A stretch of 64,000 nucleotides of DNA from Prorocentrum cordatum (Eukaryota; Sar; Dinophyceae; Prorocentrales; Prorocentraceae): assembly GCA_963575745.1 (NCBI GenBank), contig CAUYUJ010000686.1:27410-91409 (forward strand). The letters run 5' to 3'. Shown piece after piece: positions 1 through 10,747 of the stretch. The notes under the pieces were generated by a model that saw nothing but the letters and a program-made list of their open reading frames with translations, made no database searches and was not told the origin of the DNA. The translations under genes and the position numbers were made by a program. Each line of letters opens with the position of its first letter. Position 1 is the stretch's first letter.

Positions 1-310
1 CGCGCATGATCCACATTTAGCCGCGAGGCGCATGTTGTATTGTTTTTGTTAGAAATGGTAACCCTGCGCACAGCAGGCGATCTGCTGTCACCCCCGCTGT
101 CCCTGTCGAAAACCACACAAAGTGCTCACGGGCCTCACGAACATGACTCAAGACTTCCGCCCCAAAGTGTATGTTGCATTGTGCTTTGACAGAGATGGTG
201 GGGGCGGGGGCGCATCGGGCTGGCCGCGAATGCTCCAAATGTGGAAACAGTGCGTTGTATTGTTGTTTGACCGGGATGGTGGGGTGGTGGCCCTCATGGT
301 GTCCTCATAG
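1..310. repeat. Dispersed repeat modules (GCGCATGATCC type)
   Basis: Two to three diverged modules of roughly 110-150 bp share the pieces GCGCATGATCC, a stretch ending in TGTATTGTTTTTGTT, GGGATGGTGGGG, and CCGTCCCTGTC followed by an A-rich run. The same modules recur at 750-1110 and as a longer run at 26230-27540. No credible gene is present; the short ORFs are not conserved between modules. Confidence 0.6.
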
Positions 311-404
311 TTCATGGTTGTCTGCCGGTCGCCTAGGAGAGGGGATGTATATTAATAGTGAACAGTTGAGCAAGCTACTGTACCCTCCTAGATAAAGGGC
401 CGTC

Positions 405-660
405 TAGCTCACTCCCACCCGCCCTCCGAACACGCAGGTGACACCCGAGTTTCAGCGGATCTCTTAGGAACGCCACACATGCCATGCGCGCTACGGGTTC
501 CAGGTGTGCACATGCACTCTGGAAACCCAAGCGTGCCAGGTGCGGCACATGCTCCACGTGCGCCAACTGCGCCACGTGATCCAGCCGCTCCAGGTGCGCC
601 AGCCATGAAGGACCAAGAGGGACCCCAGGTGCCTGGGGCCTTGGCCCCCAGGACTTCAGG
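405..660. repeat. Dispersed repeat copy, CACTCCCACCCGCCCTCC family
   Basis: It begins with CTCACTCCCACCCGCCCTCC, continues with a CACCCGAGTTTCAGC block and ends in short-period CCAGGTGCGCCA-type repeats. Copies with the same order lie at 4455-4530, 24221-24620 and 26590-26770, and a partial one at 23005-23060. Non-coding. Confidence 0.6.
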
Positions 661-749
661 ATCTCGAATACCCTTGAAGCGATGTGCCGAGCATTATGTC
701 AGAAAGGGCGGCTCCTCCAGGGCCGCATAGCACCGACACCGATGGACAA

Positions 750-1110
750 ATTGTGACATCTTGAGGAGTCGTGAAACAGATGAGAGCTCTGAAAAAGGAA
801 GGCCCTGCGCATGCTCCAGATTTAAAGTCAACGCGTATATTGTTATGTTGTTCAACAGGGCTGGTTGTCTTATGCGCAGCAAACAATATGCGGCACCCCC
901 CGCCGTCCCTGTCAAAAACACATGCAGAGAGGTCGCGAGGCGCTGGCGCATGCTCCAATTGTGGATGCAAAGTGAATTGTGTATTGTTTTGTTCAAAGGA
1001 TGGTGGGGGGTGTTCTCGTTGTTCCCCGTTGGCTGCTGGTCGCCTAGGGGAGGAGGTGTTTGTTCATAGGGACACTGATAAGCCCTTCCCCCGAACAAGA
1101 GAAACATGAG
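750..1110. repeat. Second run of GCGCATGATCC-type modules
   Basis: It has the same building blocks as the window start: CGCATGCTCCA, a TGTATTGTTTTGTTC stretch, GGATGGTGGGGG and CCCTGTCAAAAACAC. It ends near a CGCCTAGGGGAGG motif that also closes the first run at about 330-342. Confidence 0.55.
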
Positions 1111-1800
1111 GAGAGAAGACAAATCTCGCGAGACCACCTGGTTCAAAGGGCTAGTGGAATTATAATCTCTCATATGTCATCTGGCACGAGGGCAACTCCC
1201 ACAACAAATCCTTACAATGTGCATGTGTGTGCCATACAGCTCCAATGCGCAAGCGAACAGCTCTCACATCGAACATGCACAATTCGAACACGAAGCCGGT
1301 ACAGCTTTCACATGATAGCTGTACATGTACTGATGGAGCCTATTCAATTCTCATTGGCATATCATGCAAGTGCCACATGAAGCCCAAGAGCTCTCGATTG
1401 TTCACCGAAGCACAATCCGGCAACATGTCTCATGACTCATTAATGTATTTCATAGTTTGGCTATACACGCATCGCATGAGTGAGCCACACCCATCAAATG
1501 CACCCTATGGAGCTCCTATGCACGCCCATAAGCATTTCGACACATCACGTAGCAGCTGAAGGTTGTCAGTTGGCATTGATGCAGTCTTCATATGATCCCT
1601 GTAGTTGTTGTACATGGGGGAGCTTCACGCTTCTCACACGAGCACTTCCAATGTATCTGGATAAAGTGCTGCACTTTCTGATGGCCAGTACGCAGTTCTC
1701 ATGTGACCCCCACATAATTTCTACATGACATCCATACATCTCTCAAGTGGAGACGATTGGCTTTTGTATTTCAAGCGATACAGGTCTTGATATATATATA
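1111..1800. other. No gene recognised
   Basis: A lower-GC stretch with loosely repeated CACATG/GCTCTCAC words spaced 60-110 bp apart. No ORF shows recognisable protein features on either strand. Confidence 0.4.
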
Positions 1801-1917
1801 CCGGAAACATTTTATCACTATCGTAGCACCCCGCAATTGCGGATAAGAGTGAGGGGGCGGGCGCGGGCGACGCGGGCGTCGTCGAGCCGGCGGACCTCGT
1901 GGCCCCCACCTCCCTTG

Positions 1918-2335
1918 TCGATGGCGCTCTCCTCCACCTCCTCCTCCTCCTCCTTCTCCTCCTCTTCCTCCTCCTTCTCCTCCTCCTCTTCCTCGTCCTC
2001 ATCGTCATCGTCATCCTCCTCCTCCACCTCGTCCTCCTCCTCCTCCTCCTCTTCTTCCTCGTCCTCCCTCTCCCCCCCCTCGTCTTTTCATCATGGTCCT
2101 CCCATCGTCGTCCTTCCCCTCATCGGCCTCCATCATCGTCCTCCCATTGTCGTCCATCATCATCATCCTCCCCATCCTCCCCCTCCTCGTCCTCCTCCTC
2201 CCCCTCCTCCCCCTCCTCCCCCTCGTCCTCCTGCTCCTCCTCCTTTTCTTTCTCCGCGTTCTCCTTACACCCGCTCTTCTTCCACGTTCTCCTCGTCCCC
2301 TGTTTACTCATCCTGCCTCCCCCTCCTTTCCCAAG
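1918..2335. repeat. (TCC)n-rich microsatellite
   Basis: Pyrimidine-rich TCC/TCG/CAT trinucleotide tract. All long ORFs here (poly-Ser, poly-Leu, poly-Glu/Arg on the complement) are repeat translations. Confidence 0.9.
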
Positions 2336-2504
2336 ATAACTGCAACGCAATCTTTTTTTCCACTTTATGCTCCCGCCTTCTCTGATCAAGGCAACTCGCC
2401 AGGGCAAAGTTGCTGGACGGGCTGGCGTGGATGTGCGGGGCGTGAAGAGGTCCTTGCGGGCTCAGACGGCATGCAAGAATCCGCCGCCGCGCTTGTGCGG
2501 CGTT

Positions 2505-2940
2505 GGTTTGTTCAGTGAACGTGGTTTAGGTCGCGGGTGGGTCGCGGGCTCTCCGCCTCCACCTGGAAGGAATGCAAAAGCAGCCAGCCGCAAGCGCCAA
2601 AAAAAATGGTTCGTACACGGAACGAGGTTTGGGTCGCGGGTGGGCCGCGGGTTCTCCACAGGGAACGAATGCAAAGGATGCCCGCCGCAGGCGCCGAAAA
2701 TGTGGTTTGTACCCTGAACGTGGTCGCGGGTGGGCCGCGGGCTCTCCACCTGAAACGAATGCAAAATATGCCCGCCGCAGGCGCCGAAAAATGTGGTTTG
2801 TACCCTGAACGTGGTTTGGGTCGCGGGTTGGTCGCGAGTTGGTCACGGGATGTGTCGCGGGCTCTCCACTTGGAAGGAATGCAAAAAAGCCCGCCGCAGG
2901 CGCCGAAAATTGTGGTTTGTACCTTGAACGTGGTTTGGGT
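2505..2940. repeat. Tandem repeat, about 92-118 bp, five copies
   Basis: Units run from TGAACGTGGTTTGGGTCGCGG through GGGCTCTCCACCTGG to GCCCGCCGCAGGCGCCGAAAA. GAACGTGG-like starts lie near 2518, 2619, 2716, 2808 and 2926. The last unit runs into the GTGGGTCGCGG minisatellite, which looks like an expansion of the unit's own internal GGTCGCGGGTGGGTCGCGGG. Confidence 0.8.
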
Positions 2941-3195
2941 CGAAGGTGGGTCGCGGGTGGGTCGCGGGGTAGGTCGCGGCTGGGTCGCGGGTGGGTCGCG
3001 GGTGGGTCGCGGGGTGGGCCGCGGGGGGGTCGCGGGGTGGGTCGCGGGTTGGGTCGCGGGGTGGGTCGCGGGGTGGGTCGCGGGGTGGGTCGCGGGGTGG
3101 GTCGCGGGTGGGTCGCGGGTGGGTCGCGGGTGGGTCGCGGGGTGGGTCGCGGGGTGGGTCGCGGGTGGGTCGCGGGGCGGGTTGCGGGTGGGACG
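2941..3195. repeat. GTGGGTCGCGG minisatellite
   Basis: About twenty units of 11-12 bp. The period is not a multiple of three and lacks stops, so several 100-250-codon ORFs on both strands are artefacts. Confidence 0.9.
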
Positions 3196-3196
3196 A

Positions 3197-3235
3197 CGAC
3201 AACAAACAACAACAACAACAAACAACAACAACAAG
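3197..3235 (+). repeat. (AAC)n microsatellite
   Basis: AAC/ACA trinucleotides directly abut the minisatellite. Confidence 0.85.
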
Positions 3236-3900
3236 AATCCGCACCGCGGAATTCCACATCAGCCACGCACCCAGGGACAGTGAATGACCGTTCGGCCCCC
3301 TCACTCTGATATATAGATATACAGACGCCTCATATGATCATGCATTAGATTATTGCGGCAAGCCGTAGCATTCTCTTGCAAACGCATATATAGTTTCGTA
3401 CGACGGCTATGCCACTCGCATCATAACCATACACACCCAGTATGCAACGAAACAGTCCTGATTTGAAAGCCACAGCTCGCATGCGGAACGGCAATTTGCT
3501 ACCTTTTTCAACTTTGGCGCTTATGCTGTTCCCTAGAGCAACGCTTACACATAAAAGCGCCACTGGCTTCTTGAATTGCGATAAGGCGTGTCACAGATAG
3601 GATATTCGTGCAAGGTTTAAGGTGGCCAATTGTACTTGGTATTAGTGGGCTTTTCCGCCGGTTGAGATGTGTACCAGTGAGGTGGGATTGGTAACAGAGG
3701 GTTGCGATTGGTTTACCATGCGGGTCGAACCCCCCCATCCCCCAAGCGTTCTTTCCTCCGCATGCTTGTCTCAAGAGGGACAGCGCCTTTCGGTGCCGCC
3801 TCTCTCGCACAAAGCAAAATGCATTGAAACACGTTAAAGTTTGAAGGAATTGCGCATCTCTAGAGCATCACTGGGGGGCTGTTGGGCCAATATTGCTTCA
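3236..3900. other. No gene recognised
   Basis: Unique-looking sequence of lower GC. ORFs up to 100 codons have no recognisable features. A TCGAACCC word near 3724 resembles a tRNA B box but has no matching stem or A box. Confidence 0.4.
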
Positions 3901-3911
3901 ATCTGGTTTCA

Positions 3912-4440
3912 TACATATATATATATATATATAAGATAGCCTCCAAGCTGGCGCAATATGGTCCGAGAAACCTGAAGGTGTCCTTCATGTCTCCCAGAGG
4001 CCAAACGGCCACCCCAAGAAGGCTCCAAATGGCCACGGAACGTCACAAGGAGACCCCCGAGATGCCCAAGCCCATTCAGAGCCATATAGCTTTTCAGTGT
4101 GTTTTTGCTCCTCGCTTTTTCGCTTTGGATGGACCTCCGAGGCTTCAATGTTGCCCCAAGATGTCCCAGCCAGGTCCTAACACCGGCCCGCAGGCGGCCC
4201 AAAACGACCCCAAGAGCGCCTCAAGGAGAGCCTTATTGGGGCTTTGGGAGGGCTCTGAAGCCAGTCGAGATCGAAAAGGCGAGAAGACGACGTTACATGG
4301 TTTCCCTACGGCGTTGGAAGAATGTTTGCCTCTCGGGGGCCTCCTCGGGAGGCTCCGTGATCAGTCGGGGCAGTGTTGGAGGGGCTTCGTCGAGCATATG
4401 TCGGAAGCCATCTGAGGCCATCATGCGCGATCTTGCTCCA
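3912..4440. repeat. (AT)n followed by a diverged CTCCAAGAGGCC-type repeat
   Basis: A short (AT)n at about 3912-3934 is followed by sequence built of CCCAGAGGCC, AAGAAGGCTCC and GGGGGCCTC words. It is related to the 170-bp satellite at 14.3 and 15.8 kb and the CTTGGGGCC-rich tracts elsewhere. The overlapping 177- and 152-codon ORFs have no recognisable domain. Confidence 0.45.
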
Positions 4441-4454
4441 TGTTGGAGGTTACT

Positions 4455-4530
4455 TCTCACTCCCACCCGCCCTCCCACCGGATACGTAGCACCCGAGACA
4501 GTGGCTTTACCGCGGACCTTGGCCACGGAA
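4455..4530. repeat. Dispersed repeat copy, CACTCCCACCCGCCCTCC family
   Basis: Carries CTCACTCCCACCCGCCCTCC and then GTAGCACCCGAGACAG, as in the copies at 0.4, 24.2 and 26.6 kb. Confidence 0.55.
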
Positions 4531-4587
4531 TGTTCAATAGTAGCGCATGGATGGTAGCTGCTGGTGGAGTATTTGCACCGGTGATAT

Positions 4588-4595
4588 CGTATATA

Positions 4596-4633
<38 letters not shown>
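4588..4633. repeat. (AT)n microsatellite at the left edge of the retroelement
   Basis: An alternating TA tract ends about 10 bp before the A1 repeat, possibly marking the insertion target. Confidence 0.85.
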
Positions 4634-4634
<1 letters not shown>

Positions 4635-4642
4635 TTGCCGCT

Positions 4643-4707
4643 CAACGTGTCTTTATCGCCTTGCGTCCTGCTCTCCCCGTGCCCGTTGTCCTCTGTGCTC
4701 ACAGTGC
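4643..4707 (+). repeat. A1 repeat of the YR retroelement
   Basis: Matches A2 at 11091-11155 over about 65 bp. Shared pieces include TGCGTCCTGCTCTCCCCGTG and CCCGTTGTCCTC, with a handful of substitutions. It forms the left terminus, upstream of the gag-like ORF. Confidence 0.85.
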
Positions 4708-4725
4708 TCTAGGGGCCCGCCTCCG

Positions 4726-5127
4726 GTGTGCATGGAAGCCCTGTGGGCTTTGGGACCTCCCGTCTTCCGATTGCTGGAGTCCGTGGCGCTCCACTGTCCT
4801 GCTTGTCCTGAGTGTCCTGCGGGTGCGTGCCCAGCTGTCAGTTGTTCCCTGACGTGCGCGGGACCCGCCAGCACCAGCCAGATTGTCGCGCAGGAGCGCG
4901 ACTGGATAGGCATCTCGACCGCCTTCATCGCTGGGGTGGCTTTGTTCCGAGCGTGGGACTGGATCCGAGCAGTGATTCGACGCCGTCAGTTTTCACACGT
5001 ATCACCGATTGTGTACCCACCTCGTGCTGCGTCTGAGGCCCAGGGGCCTCCTGTTGAGACGCTCGCTGGCAAACAGGTCCCGACGCTGTCTGTTGTGGCT
5101 ACACCGTCTGGTCTTCGCGCGCAGTGA
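4726..5127 (+). CDS. Cys-rich, membrane-segment gag-like ORF 1 of the YR retroelement
   Basis: A 133-codon ORF just inside the A1 repeat. The first third is Cys/Pro-rich (CPACPECPAGACP), followed by a hydrophobic segment WIGISTAFIAGVALFRAWDWI-like in character and then a basic run. Such a Cys-Pro repeat plus a single hydrophobic segment is what I recall at the N-terminus of dinoflagellate YR elements; the function is unknown. The next gag-like segment begins almost at once in another frame (about 5124), so ORF 1 probably once continued into it. The Met at 4726 is the first in frame after A1. Confidence 0.5.
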   Translation: MCMEALWALGPPVFRLLESVALHCPACPECPAGACPAVSCSLTCAGPASTSQIVAQERDWIGISTAFIAGVALFRAWDWIRAVIRRRQFSHVSPIVYPPRAASEAQGPPVETLAGKQVPTLSVVATPSGLRAQ

Positions 5128-6290
5128 TGGATCCTTCTCTCGATATCGGAGAACGCAAGGTGTTGGTGAATTACCCTAACGATGACAGTGGGTTCTACTG
5201 GCATGTGCGCATCCTGTTGGTCAGAGGGTGTGTCTCGCGCCCTTATTCGACTTGTACACACATGATTTCAGCACGATCCGTCACGTCGCTATGGGGCGGA
5301 ATGCTCCGCGGCCTGCTCGAGTGAATCAACATGAGATCTTCGGGTTTGGCCCCATAACGTGAGCGGAGCTCAAACACTTCGTCCTGTTGGCTCGTTTGCA
5401 GGCGCGGGTCCTTGCAGATGATGACGCGGACGACGAGGCGCCCGAGTTGGTGTGGCTCCGCGCAAGTCCTGGTCTTGATAGACTGGATGAGGCCATCCCG
5501 CAAGAGATCGTGGACGACCAGGAGCGCTTCTCGGAGATCGGCGACTCAGCGGTGGCGGAGGTGAGCGATCAGGTCATCTGGGCCGCTAGGGGGTGAATGT
5601 GAGTGGGCGTGAGACCTGGTTCAAAGAACGTCAGGCAGCTGAGCGATATGATCGTATCATAGGCGTGCGTGTTCGGAATGGCAAGCGTTACATAATGCTG
5701 TAAGAAGCTCTCGCTTTATACCTCCAGGTGAAATGCGATGACTGGGGCTTCCAGGTCCGCGGCTGGCCATGGAGTATCTCACGGTGTTCGACCAGGCGGG
5801 CGGTTTCGAGGTTCACGAGAGGAACTGGCAGCACGATTCTGGTGTTTTCCACGGTTCGGCGGCCTCCCGCCAGCAACGTGCGGCGAGCAAGACTCTCAGG
5901 CTGCTAGTGGAGGTGGACCAGATCGTCGCCTCCAACTTGCTGGGGGTTGCGAACCTTTGCGGCCGGCAGGTCCAGCTCGAGATGGCCGTGGAGCGCATCC
6001 CGTCCCACCCCGACTTCACGGGGCTCGAGGAGGTCAGTCATGGGCGGGGCGGTCACAGCCACGGGCGCGGCCAGCGTCGCGGCCTTCGAGAGTGGGTCAC
6101 AGCGCGGCACAAGGACCGCGCCACGGTGCTCAAGCAGGCCAGGCTGGAGCGCGAGGAGCGGGCCCTCATCGCGCCCACCGACCCAGGCAGCAAGCGCTTC
6201 CCTCGTCCGAGGGCCGACGCCAAGAAGAAACTCAAGGGGTCCAAGGGTGGAGACAGCGGCGGGGCCGGACGCTCCGCCGCGGAAGGATGA
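5124..6290 (+). pseudogene. Gag-like basic region of the YR retroelement, broken
   Basis: Coding traces run through at least three frames. They include an acidic segment at 5387-5596, a segment around 5620-5760 with a stop (TAA near 5701), and a longer segment at 5769-6290. The last has LEVDQIVASNLLG-type helical sequence, an Arg/Lys/Glu-rich helix (LKQARLEREERA, codons for about 6127-6165) and a Lys/Gly-rich end. It resembles the region before RT in dinoflagellate DIRS-like elements, presumably the nucleic-acid-binding structural protein. Stops and frame changes show decay. Confidence 0.55.
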
Positions 6291-6559
6291 CGCCCCTTCG
6301 GCTGGAGCGGAGCCTCCGCGGTGCTGCCCACGCCGCCGGGAAAGGGGCCCCGCTCCTCCGCCTGGGCCCGCTCGTCGCGCGGTCCATCTGCGGCTTCTGG
6401 GCGATCGTCGCCATGGCGAACCTTCCCCTCCGCCTCGGGACTCTCCTCCGCCAAGGTGCGGACTCGTGAGGGGCCCTCGCTATGTGCAACAGCGACGAGC
6501 TCGGCAGGTTCTTCGGCATGAGCAAGTGAAGGAGGCGGCCGAAGCGCTGAATCACCTTG

Positions 6560-7960
6560 CTGCCTCTACGACTCGGCGTTCTGGCCTTTGTTTGACAGTT
6601 TGGCTAGGAGAGCGCCGACTGCAGCACAGGATGCCGTACTTGGGCGCCTTCATTGGCGAGTGGCCGCTCGTGGCCGGGCGCCTCCTGACTTCGATGAACG
6701 GCGAGCCCTCGGGGAGCTCTTGGCATCGAGGTCCCAGTATGGACTGGGGCCAGCGAACTTAGCAGCGCATGATTGCTCCAAATTGAAGATCTGTCGGGGA
6801 GCCTTGACACCGCGCTCACCGATGGATGGCCCCCCAGCGGAGGCCGCGCAGATCCTTCGTCATTATGGTGCGCAGATCGAGCGGAGTACCGACGAGCTTC
6901 TCAGCTTCGCCCCGGAGTTGCCCGAACCGCACTGGGATCCTACTCTGCGCCGGTCGCCAGCCAGGCGTCGGCACCTTTTCAAGCACCTGGTCGGCATTGG
7001 TCTGGCATCTTTCCGTCGCAAGGCTAAGGCATCATGCGCGCCTTTTGCCGTGAATAAGAAGGGGGGCGAGATCCGCGTGGTCTTCGACTCCTGACAGGCC
7101 TGCCTCAGTCATCGGCGGCCGCCTACCGTGCAGCTCGGCTCTGTGCTGGCCATGGTGGACTTGTCCGACGATTTCCCCAGCCAGCGCGGGGACTTCGGTG
7201 GCGCGGCTCCCGCGCCCGTCTTCGCAGGTGATGCTGACGCCGATGACTGCTTCTATAGTTTTTCGAGTGTCCGGCTTGTGCCCTGGTTCTTTACGGAGGC
7301 AGGCTACATTATGGGCGACGCCTACGAGTTTGGAATACATCAGATTTGGGGCGACGACCTGCGTCGTTACGATACCCTGAGGCCAGGGCGCAGCTCTTCA
7401 TTCACTTCGAGGACCTCTGCATGGGGCGGTTGTGGTCACTATACTTGTGCCATAAGTTGTTCGAGAATCTCGTTGCCTTGCAGCGCCCCTTGGGCATTGC
7501 CAGGGCGTCGATGGGACAGGGCTCCCGTTCCCGAGCTGTCTCCAGGGGCGCGCGCAGAGGGGGCGCGCGTTGACGACTTCCACTCCTTCAGCGCGCGCGC
7601 CGAGGACTCGCGTCAGCGCGTCGGGCGGTTCTGCGGCGCGCTGGATGGCCAGAGCATCGGCACTCGCGGCAGGCATAGCGCCGCAGCCTACGTGGAGGCC
7701 CGCGGTCTTGAGTTCCACGCTCGGTACAAGGTGCTGCGTCGCACTCGGCGGCAGACGCGGAGGTTCGCGCTGGCCACCCGGGCCCTGCTTCGCCGCTCCT
7801 GCATGAGAGGGGGGGGGTCCGGCTGGGCAACGCGGTCTGCGCGTTCGCCGACTCTTCGACCGTCGGCTGCGCTCTTTTGTCTACGCCGTGCTAGGTCCAC
7901 GAGTTTCACGACGCAGTCAAGTACCGCGAGAGGTGGAGATGCCGCGAGGTCCAGGCCGTG
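6560..7960 (+). pseudogene. Reverse transcriptase of the YR retroelement, broken
   Basis: The 6588-7094 segment leads into RT with FAVNKKGGEIRVVFDS, then an in-frame TGA at about 7092, then ACLSHRRPP, matching the fingers motif (VxKxDGxxRxxFD...HRRPP) of DIRS-group RTs. In the same frame GDADADDCFYSF (about 7227-7262) is the palm motif A region with its Asp. After a frame change MGRLWSLYLCHK (about 7420-7455) matches motif B (MGxxWSLYLC). Back in the first frame ARVDDF (about 7564-7581) is motif C with both aspartates. It is followed by an Arg-rich thumb-like stretch. At least two frameshifts and one stop make it non-functional. Confidence 0.75.
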
Positions 7961-8139
7961 CAGCCCGTCAGGCCGGATGCCCCTGGGGTCGTCGACGCGC
8001 TGGGCGGCCTCTCCACCCACGAAGACATGGGGGAGGACGTCTTCTGCAGGTCGACCGTGCCGGGGCGCGCCGCGAACCTGGTCGCGGGCGACCTGGCGGG
8101 CCACGGCCAGCACCTCTACCGACAGGCCCTTGCGGCTCG

Positions 8140-8540
8140 ACAACAGCGGCGTTCCCTTCCAGCACTGTGGAGGCCCAGGCTCCGCCAGAGGTGGAGGTCC
8201 AGCTCGGAGCTGACACCCCGCCCTTGTCCGATGGCTGGTCTCGGCGGGACCGCCGGGCCAGGATGCATGATAGCGCATCCATTCAAAGGGGGGTCGAGTT
8301 ACCCTGCAGTCTCTCTGGCACTTCGGGAGGGACACGCGGGCCCGCGGCCGCCGTTGCCCGCGCATAGGCGATAACTTGGCCACGCTGAGCGGTTTCGAGA
8401 GGGGGCGTTTCGAAATTCATGCCCTCAACATATTCGCACGGCGCTCTATTATGTATCGTTTTGGTTGTGGCCTTGATATTAGATTTCGGCACATCGCTCG
8501 CGAGGGGAATGTTGTTGACCGGGGGTCCAGGCGGCATGAC
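8140..8540 (+). pseudogene. RNase H region of the YR retroelement (partial)
   Basis: The recognisable part is the C-terminal end, IRFRHIAREGNVVDRGSRR at about 8482-8540. It fits the RNase H end (H..R.E.N.VDxxSR) in DIRS-like elements, whose last Asp is catalytic. Upstream, LRLDNS near 8135-8155 may be the DN motif. The earlier RNase H part is too decayed to trace. The same frame continues into the methyltransferase domain through a Ser/Pro-rich linker. Confidence 0.6.
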
Positions 8541-8766
8541 ATCCTCAAGTCTCGAGATCGGCACGTCGACCGATTCGGCAACGTTCGCAAGTCAGTCGTT
8601 TGTTGTCCAGGGGGCCCCTCATCACGCCCGAGCACCTCGGCCTCCTCATCGACCGCACCTTCGGCGACGCCGAAGCCTGAACAGTGCTCTCCGCCGCCCC
8701 CTTGGACCTCTGTGGGGGCCCCTGGAGGCGGCCCTAGCGGCCAGTGCGCGCCCGCCTATCGGGAGG

Positions 8767-9331
8767 AGATGGTATTCTTGGAGCTTTTCGCGGGCTCTGC
8801 GGGGCTCTCTCGGGCAGTGCGGCGACTGGGGCTACGAGTTGGCCCGGCGTTTGATGTGGCTCGTGGTGATGAATGTGATCTAACACGTCGGAGTATTCAG
8901 CGCCTGGTACTGCATCTTATCCGCTCTGGCATATGGGTACCCCATGTTCTATCTGGCCTTTATCTAGGAGCGGCATCAAGAACGGGGAGCGGGCTCGGCA
9001 GAAGGAGTTGGCGGGCGTGGAACTGGTGATTTTTTTGTCGGCGGAGGTCGCTCGCGAGTGTCAAAGGTGCAAAGTATATTGGTTGATCGAGAACCCGAGG
9101 AGCTCCAACATTTGGAGGTTCCATCCAATCTACGAGCTCTGCGGGCTTCCTGGAGTTGTCAAGGTTGGTTGTGATCAGCGTCGGTATTCGGCACCATGGA
9201 AGAAGCTGACCGCGATCTTAACAAGGTCGCCCTGTCTTACTTCCCGCGAGGCCGCATGCACGAGAGACCATCAGCATTCTCATCTGTCTGGCGGCTGCCG
9301 TCTGGTTGGCTCAGATGGCCGCGCCAAGTAG
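8767..9331 (+). pseudogene. DNA (cytosine-5) methyltransferase-like domain of the YR retroelement
   Basis: Reads FLELFAGSAGLSRAV (about 8772-8817), an SAM-binding motif I like the F.GxGG of C5 methylases. After one frameshift it reads GTPCSIWPLSR, with the Pro-Cys of motif IV (Cys codon 8945-8947), and then WLIENPRSSNIW with the ENP/ENV-type motif VI (Glu-Asn-Pro codons 9089-9097). Spacing of roughly 57 residues from I to IV and 48 from IV to VI fits a C5 methylase core. No target-recognition domain is evident. The domain lies between RNase H and the recombinase. Cytosine methyltransferases captured by dinoflagellate retrotransposons have been reported; whether this is that lineage or the older DIRS MT domain needs a tree. 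A frameshift at about 8930 disables this copy. Confidence 0.7.
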
Positions 9332-9811
9332 GTGCGTCGCACTGCTGCAGCAGGGGCGCGCCCACCCTCCCTCTGCCGTGCCTGGGCTCGAGCCACGTTG
9401 CGGGCCGCGCTCCCTGCGGGCCGCGGATGCCTGCCGCGGTGGCTCGAAGGCTGGGGGGCTTCTGTCAGTGAGGCCGTCGATGCCAGTGAACGTCGACGCC
9501 GGCGTCGTGCTGCAGCGGCTTCCGGGGACGCCTCAGCAGGCGCCCAAGGCAGCGAGAGTTTCGTCTTCGCGACCAGGGCGGCCAAGGCAATCAGGCGCCA
9601 AGGCATAAGCTTCGCGTGCTCAGGTCACGGCACCACCATGCAAACGCGGCCGACATGATCGCGTCGGCTCGGGGGGGAGCTCAAGCATCGCACGGGAGGT
9701 GATACCAGCCCTGACTTCTTCCGTCGTGGCACGGCGGGCTTGAGGGCGCTGGAGCACTGCAGGAAAGCTACTGCTGACTTCATCTCTTGGGCCCGGCGAC
9801 GTGGATGACCC
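9332..9811 (+). other. Methylase-to-recombinase linker, coding traces only
   Basis: GC-rich with Ala/Arg-rich open stretches in two frames and no assignable motif. By position it would be the linker and N-terminal arm-binding part of the recombinase. Confidence 0.35.
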
Positions 9812-10741
9812 TTGAGGCCACCTCGGGCTCTCGCTAAGACTATGGAGCGATGCTGCGAGGAGCTTTCTCTGTCAGGATATAGCCCCCCAGCTGGCCGCCC
9901 GGCGGTGCGCGGCCGGGTGAAGTTGAAGCCCGACAATCACAAAGTGAGATTGACTGACTTTGCCCGTCGTCGAGGCTCTGAAAGGCTGGCCCGATCTAGT
10001 CCGCGAATTCGTTGTCAAGCCGAGCCCCACTTGAGGCGGCCGCTGCAGGATTGTTGCAGTATGATATGTATGCGTGCCCTTCGGAGATCTTGGACTTCCA
10101 CTACGATGACGTCATCACCCCTACCTCGGCAGCAGCTCCGCCGCACCGAAGGCGGGCCGTCGTTTTCGGCCCCTCGCACAGAGGCAAGCGCACGAATACT
10201 GGCAACGTAGATGAGCATGTTATCTGCGGTTCTCATGGACGTGAGTGGGTTGTGGAGCTGCTGTCTTTACTGCGCCGTGCGACACCCAGCGAGGCTTTTT
10301 TTCCACATCTCACGCTGCCCATGCATGAGAAGGAAATCGAGCGGGCGGCGAAAGCCTTGGGCCTCGCATCTCTCAACATCACTCCACATGTACTTCGGCA
10401 CTAAACGACGCGCGCTAGACCTGATTCATCCCGTCCATGGACGGGATTTGTTGAGAAAACGACGTACGCTAGACTTGACTCGTCGCAGATGGCGGTGGGA
10501 ATCTCTAAAGAGTGCACAGCGATGTGAGAAGCACGCCCGCTTGCTATCGCATCTGGAAAAAGGTCTTGGCATCGTTGGTGCCAAAGTTTCCGAACGCTCA
10601 GAGACTCTTTCGTGTTGCACTGCAAAGCAAGTTGCCGCAAGGACTTCGGGAGTGAGCTTGCAAATATCGTTATATCGATGTATATGTTTTTTAGCGCCCG
10701 CCATCCTTCCCCGACTACCTCGACACTCATGTTTATGGTGA
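9812..10741 (+). pseudogene. Tyrosine recombinase of the YR retroelement, catalytic residues lost
   Basis: The core is read at 10012-10404: LLQYDMYACPSEILD, then KRTNTGNVDEHVI, LFP-like FFPHLTLP, and TPHVLRH. This is the YR catalytic domain. The first catalytic Arg (YxRPSE in relatives) is Cys here (TGC at 10075-10077). The HxxR box is kept as HVLR, followed by a stop. After a frame change at 10404-10470 the C-terminus resumes with RRRWRWESLKSAQRCEKHARLL, where the nucleophilic Tyr position is Cys (TGT at 10523-10525). A 20-bp perfect palindrome centred on CCATGG (10428-10447) and a repeated ACGACG(N)4GCTAGAC word at 10403-10475 mark a local rearrangement. It once catalysed insertion; here it is dead. 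Confidence 0.75.
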
Positions 10742-10747
10742 GGTGTT

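Noticed and set aside
3715-3745. tRNA-like B box (GGTTCGACCC on minus)
   Set aside because: No flanking stem, anticodon arm or A box at the right distance.
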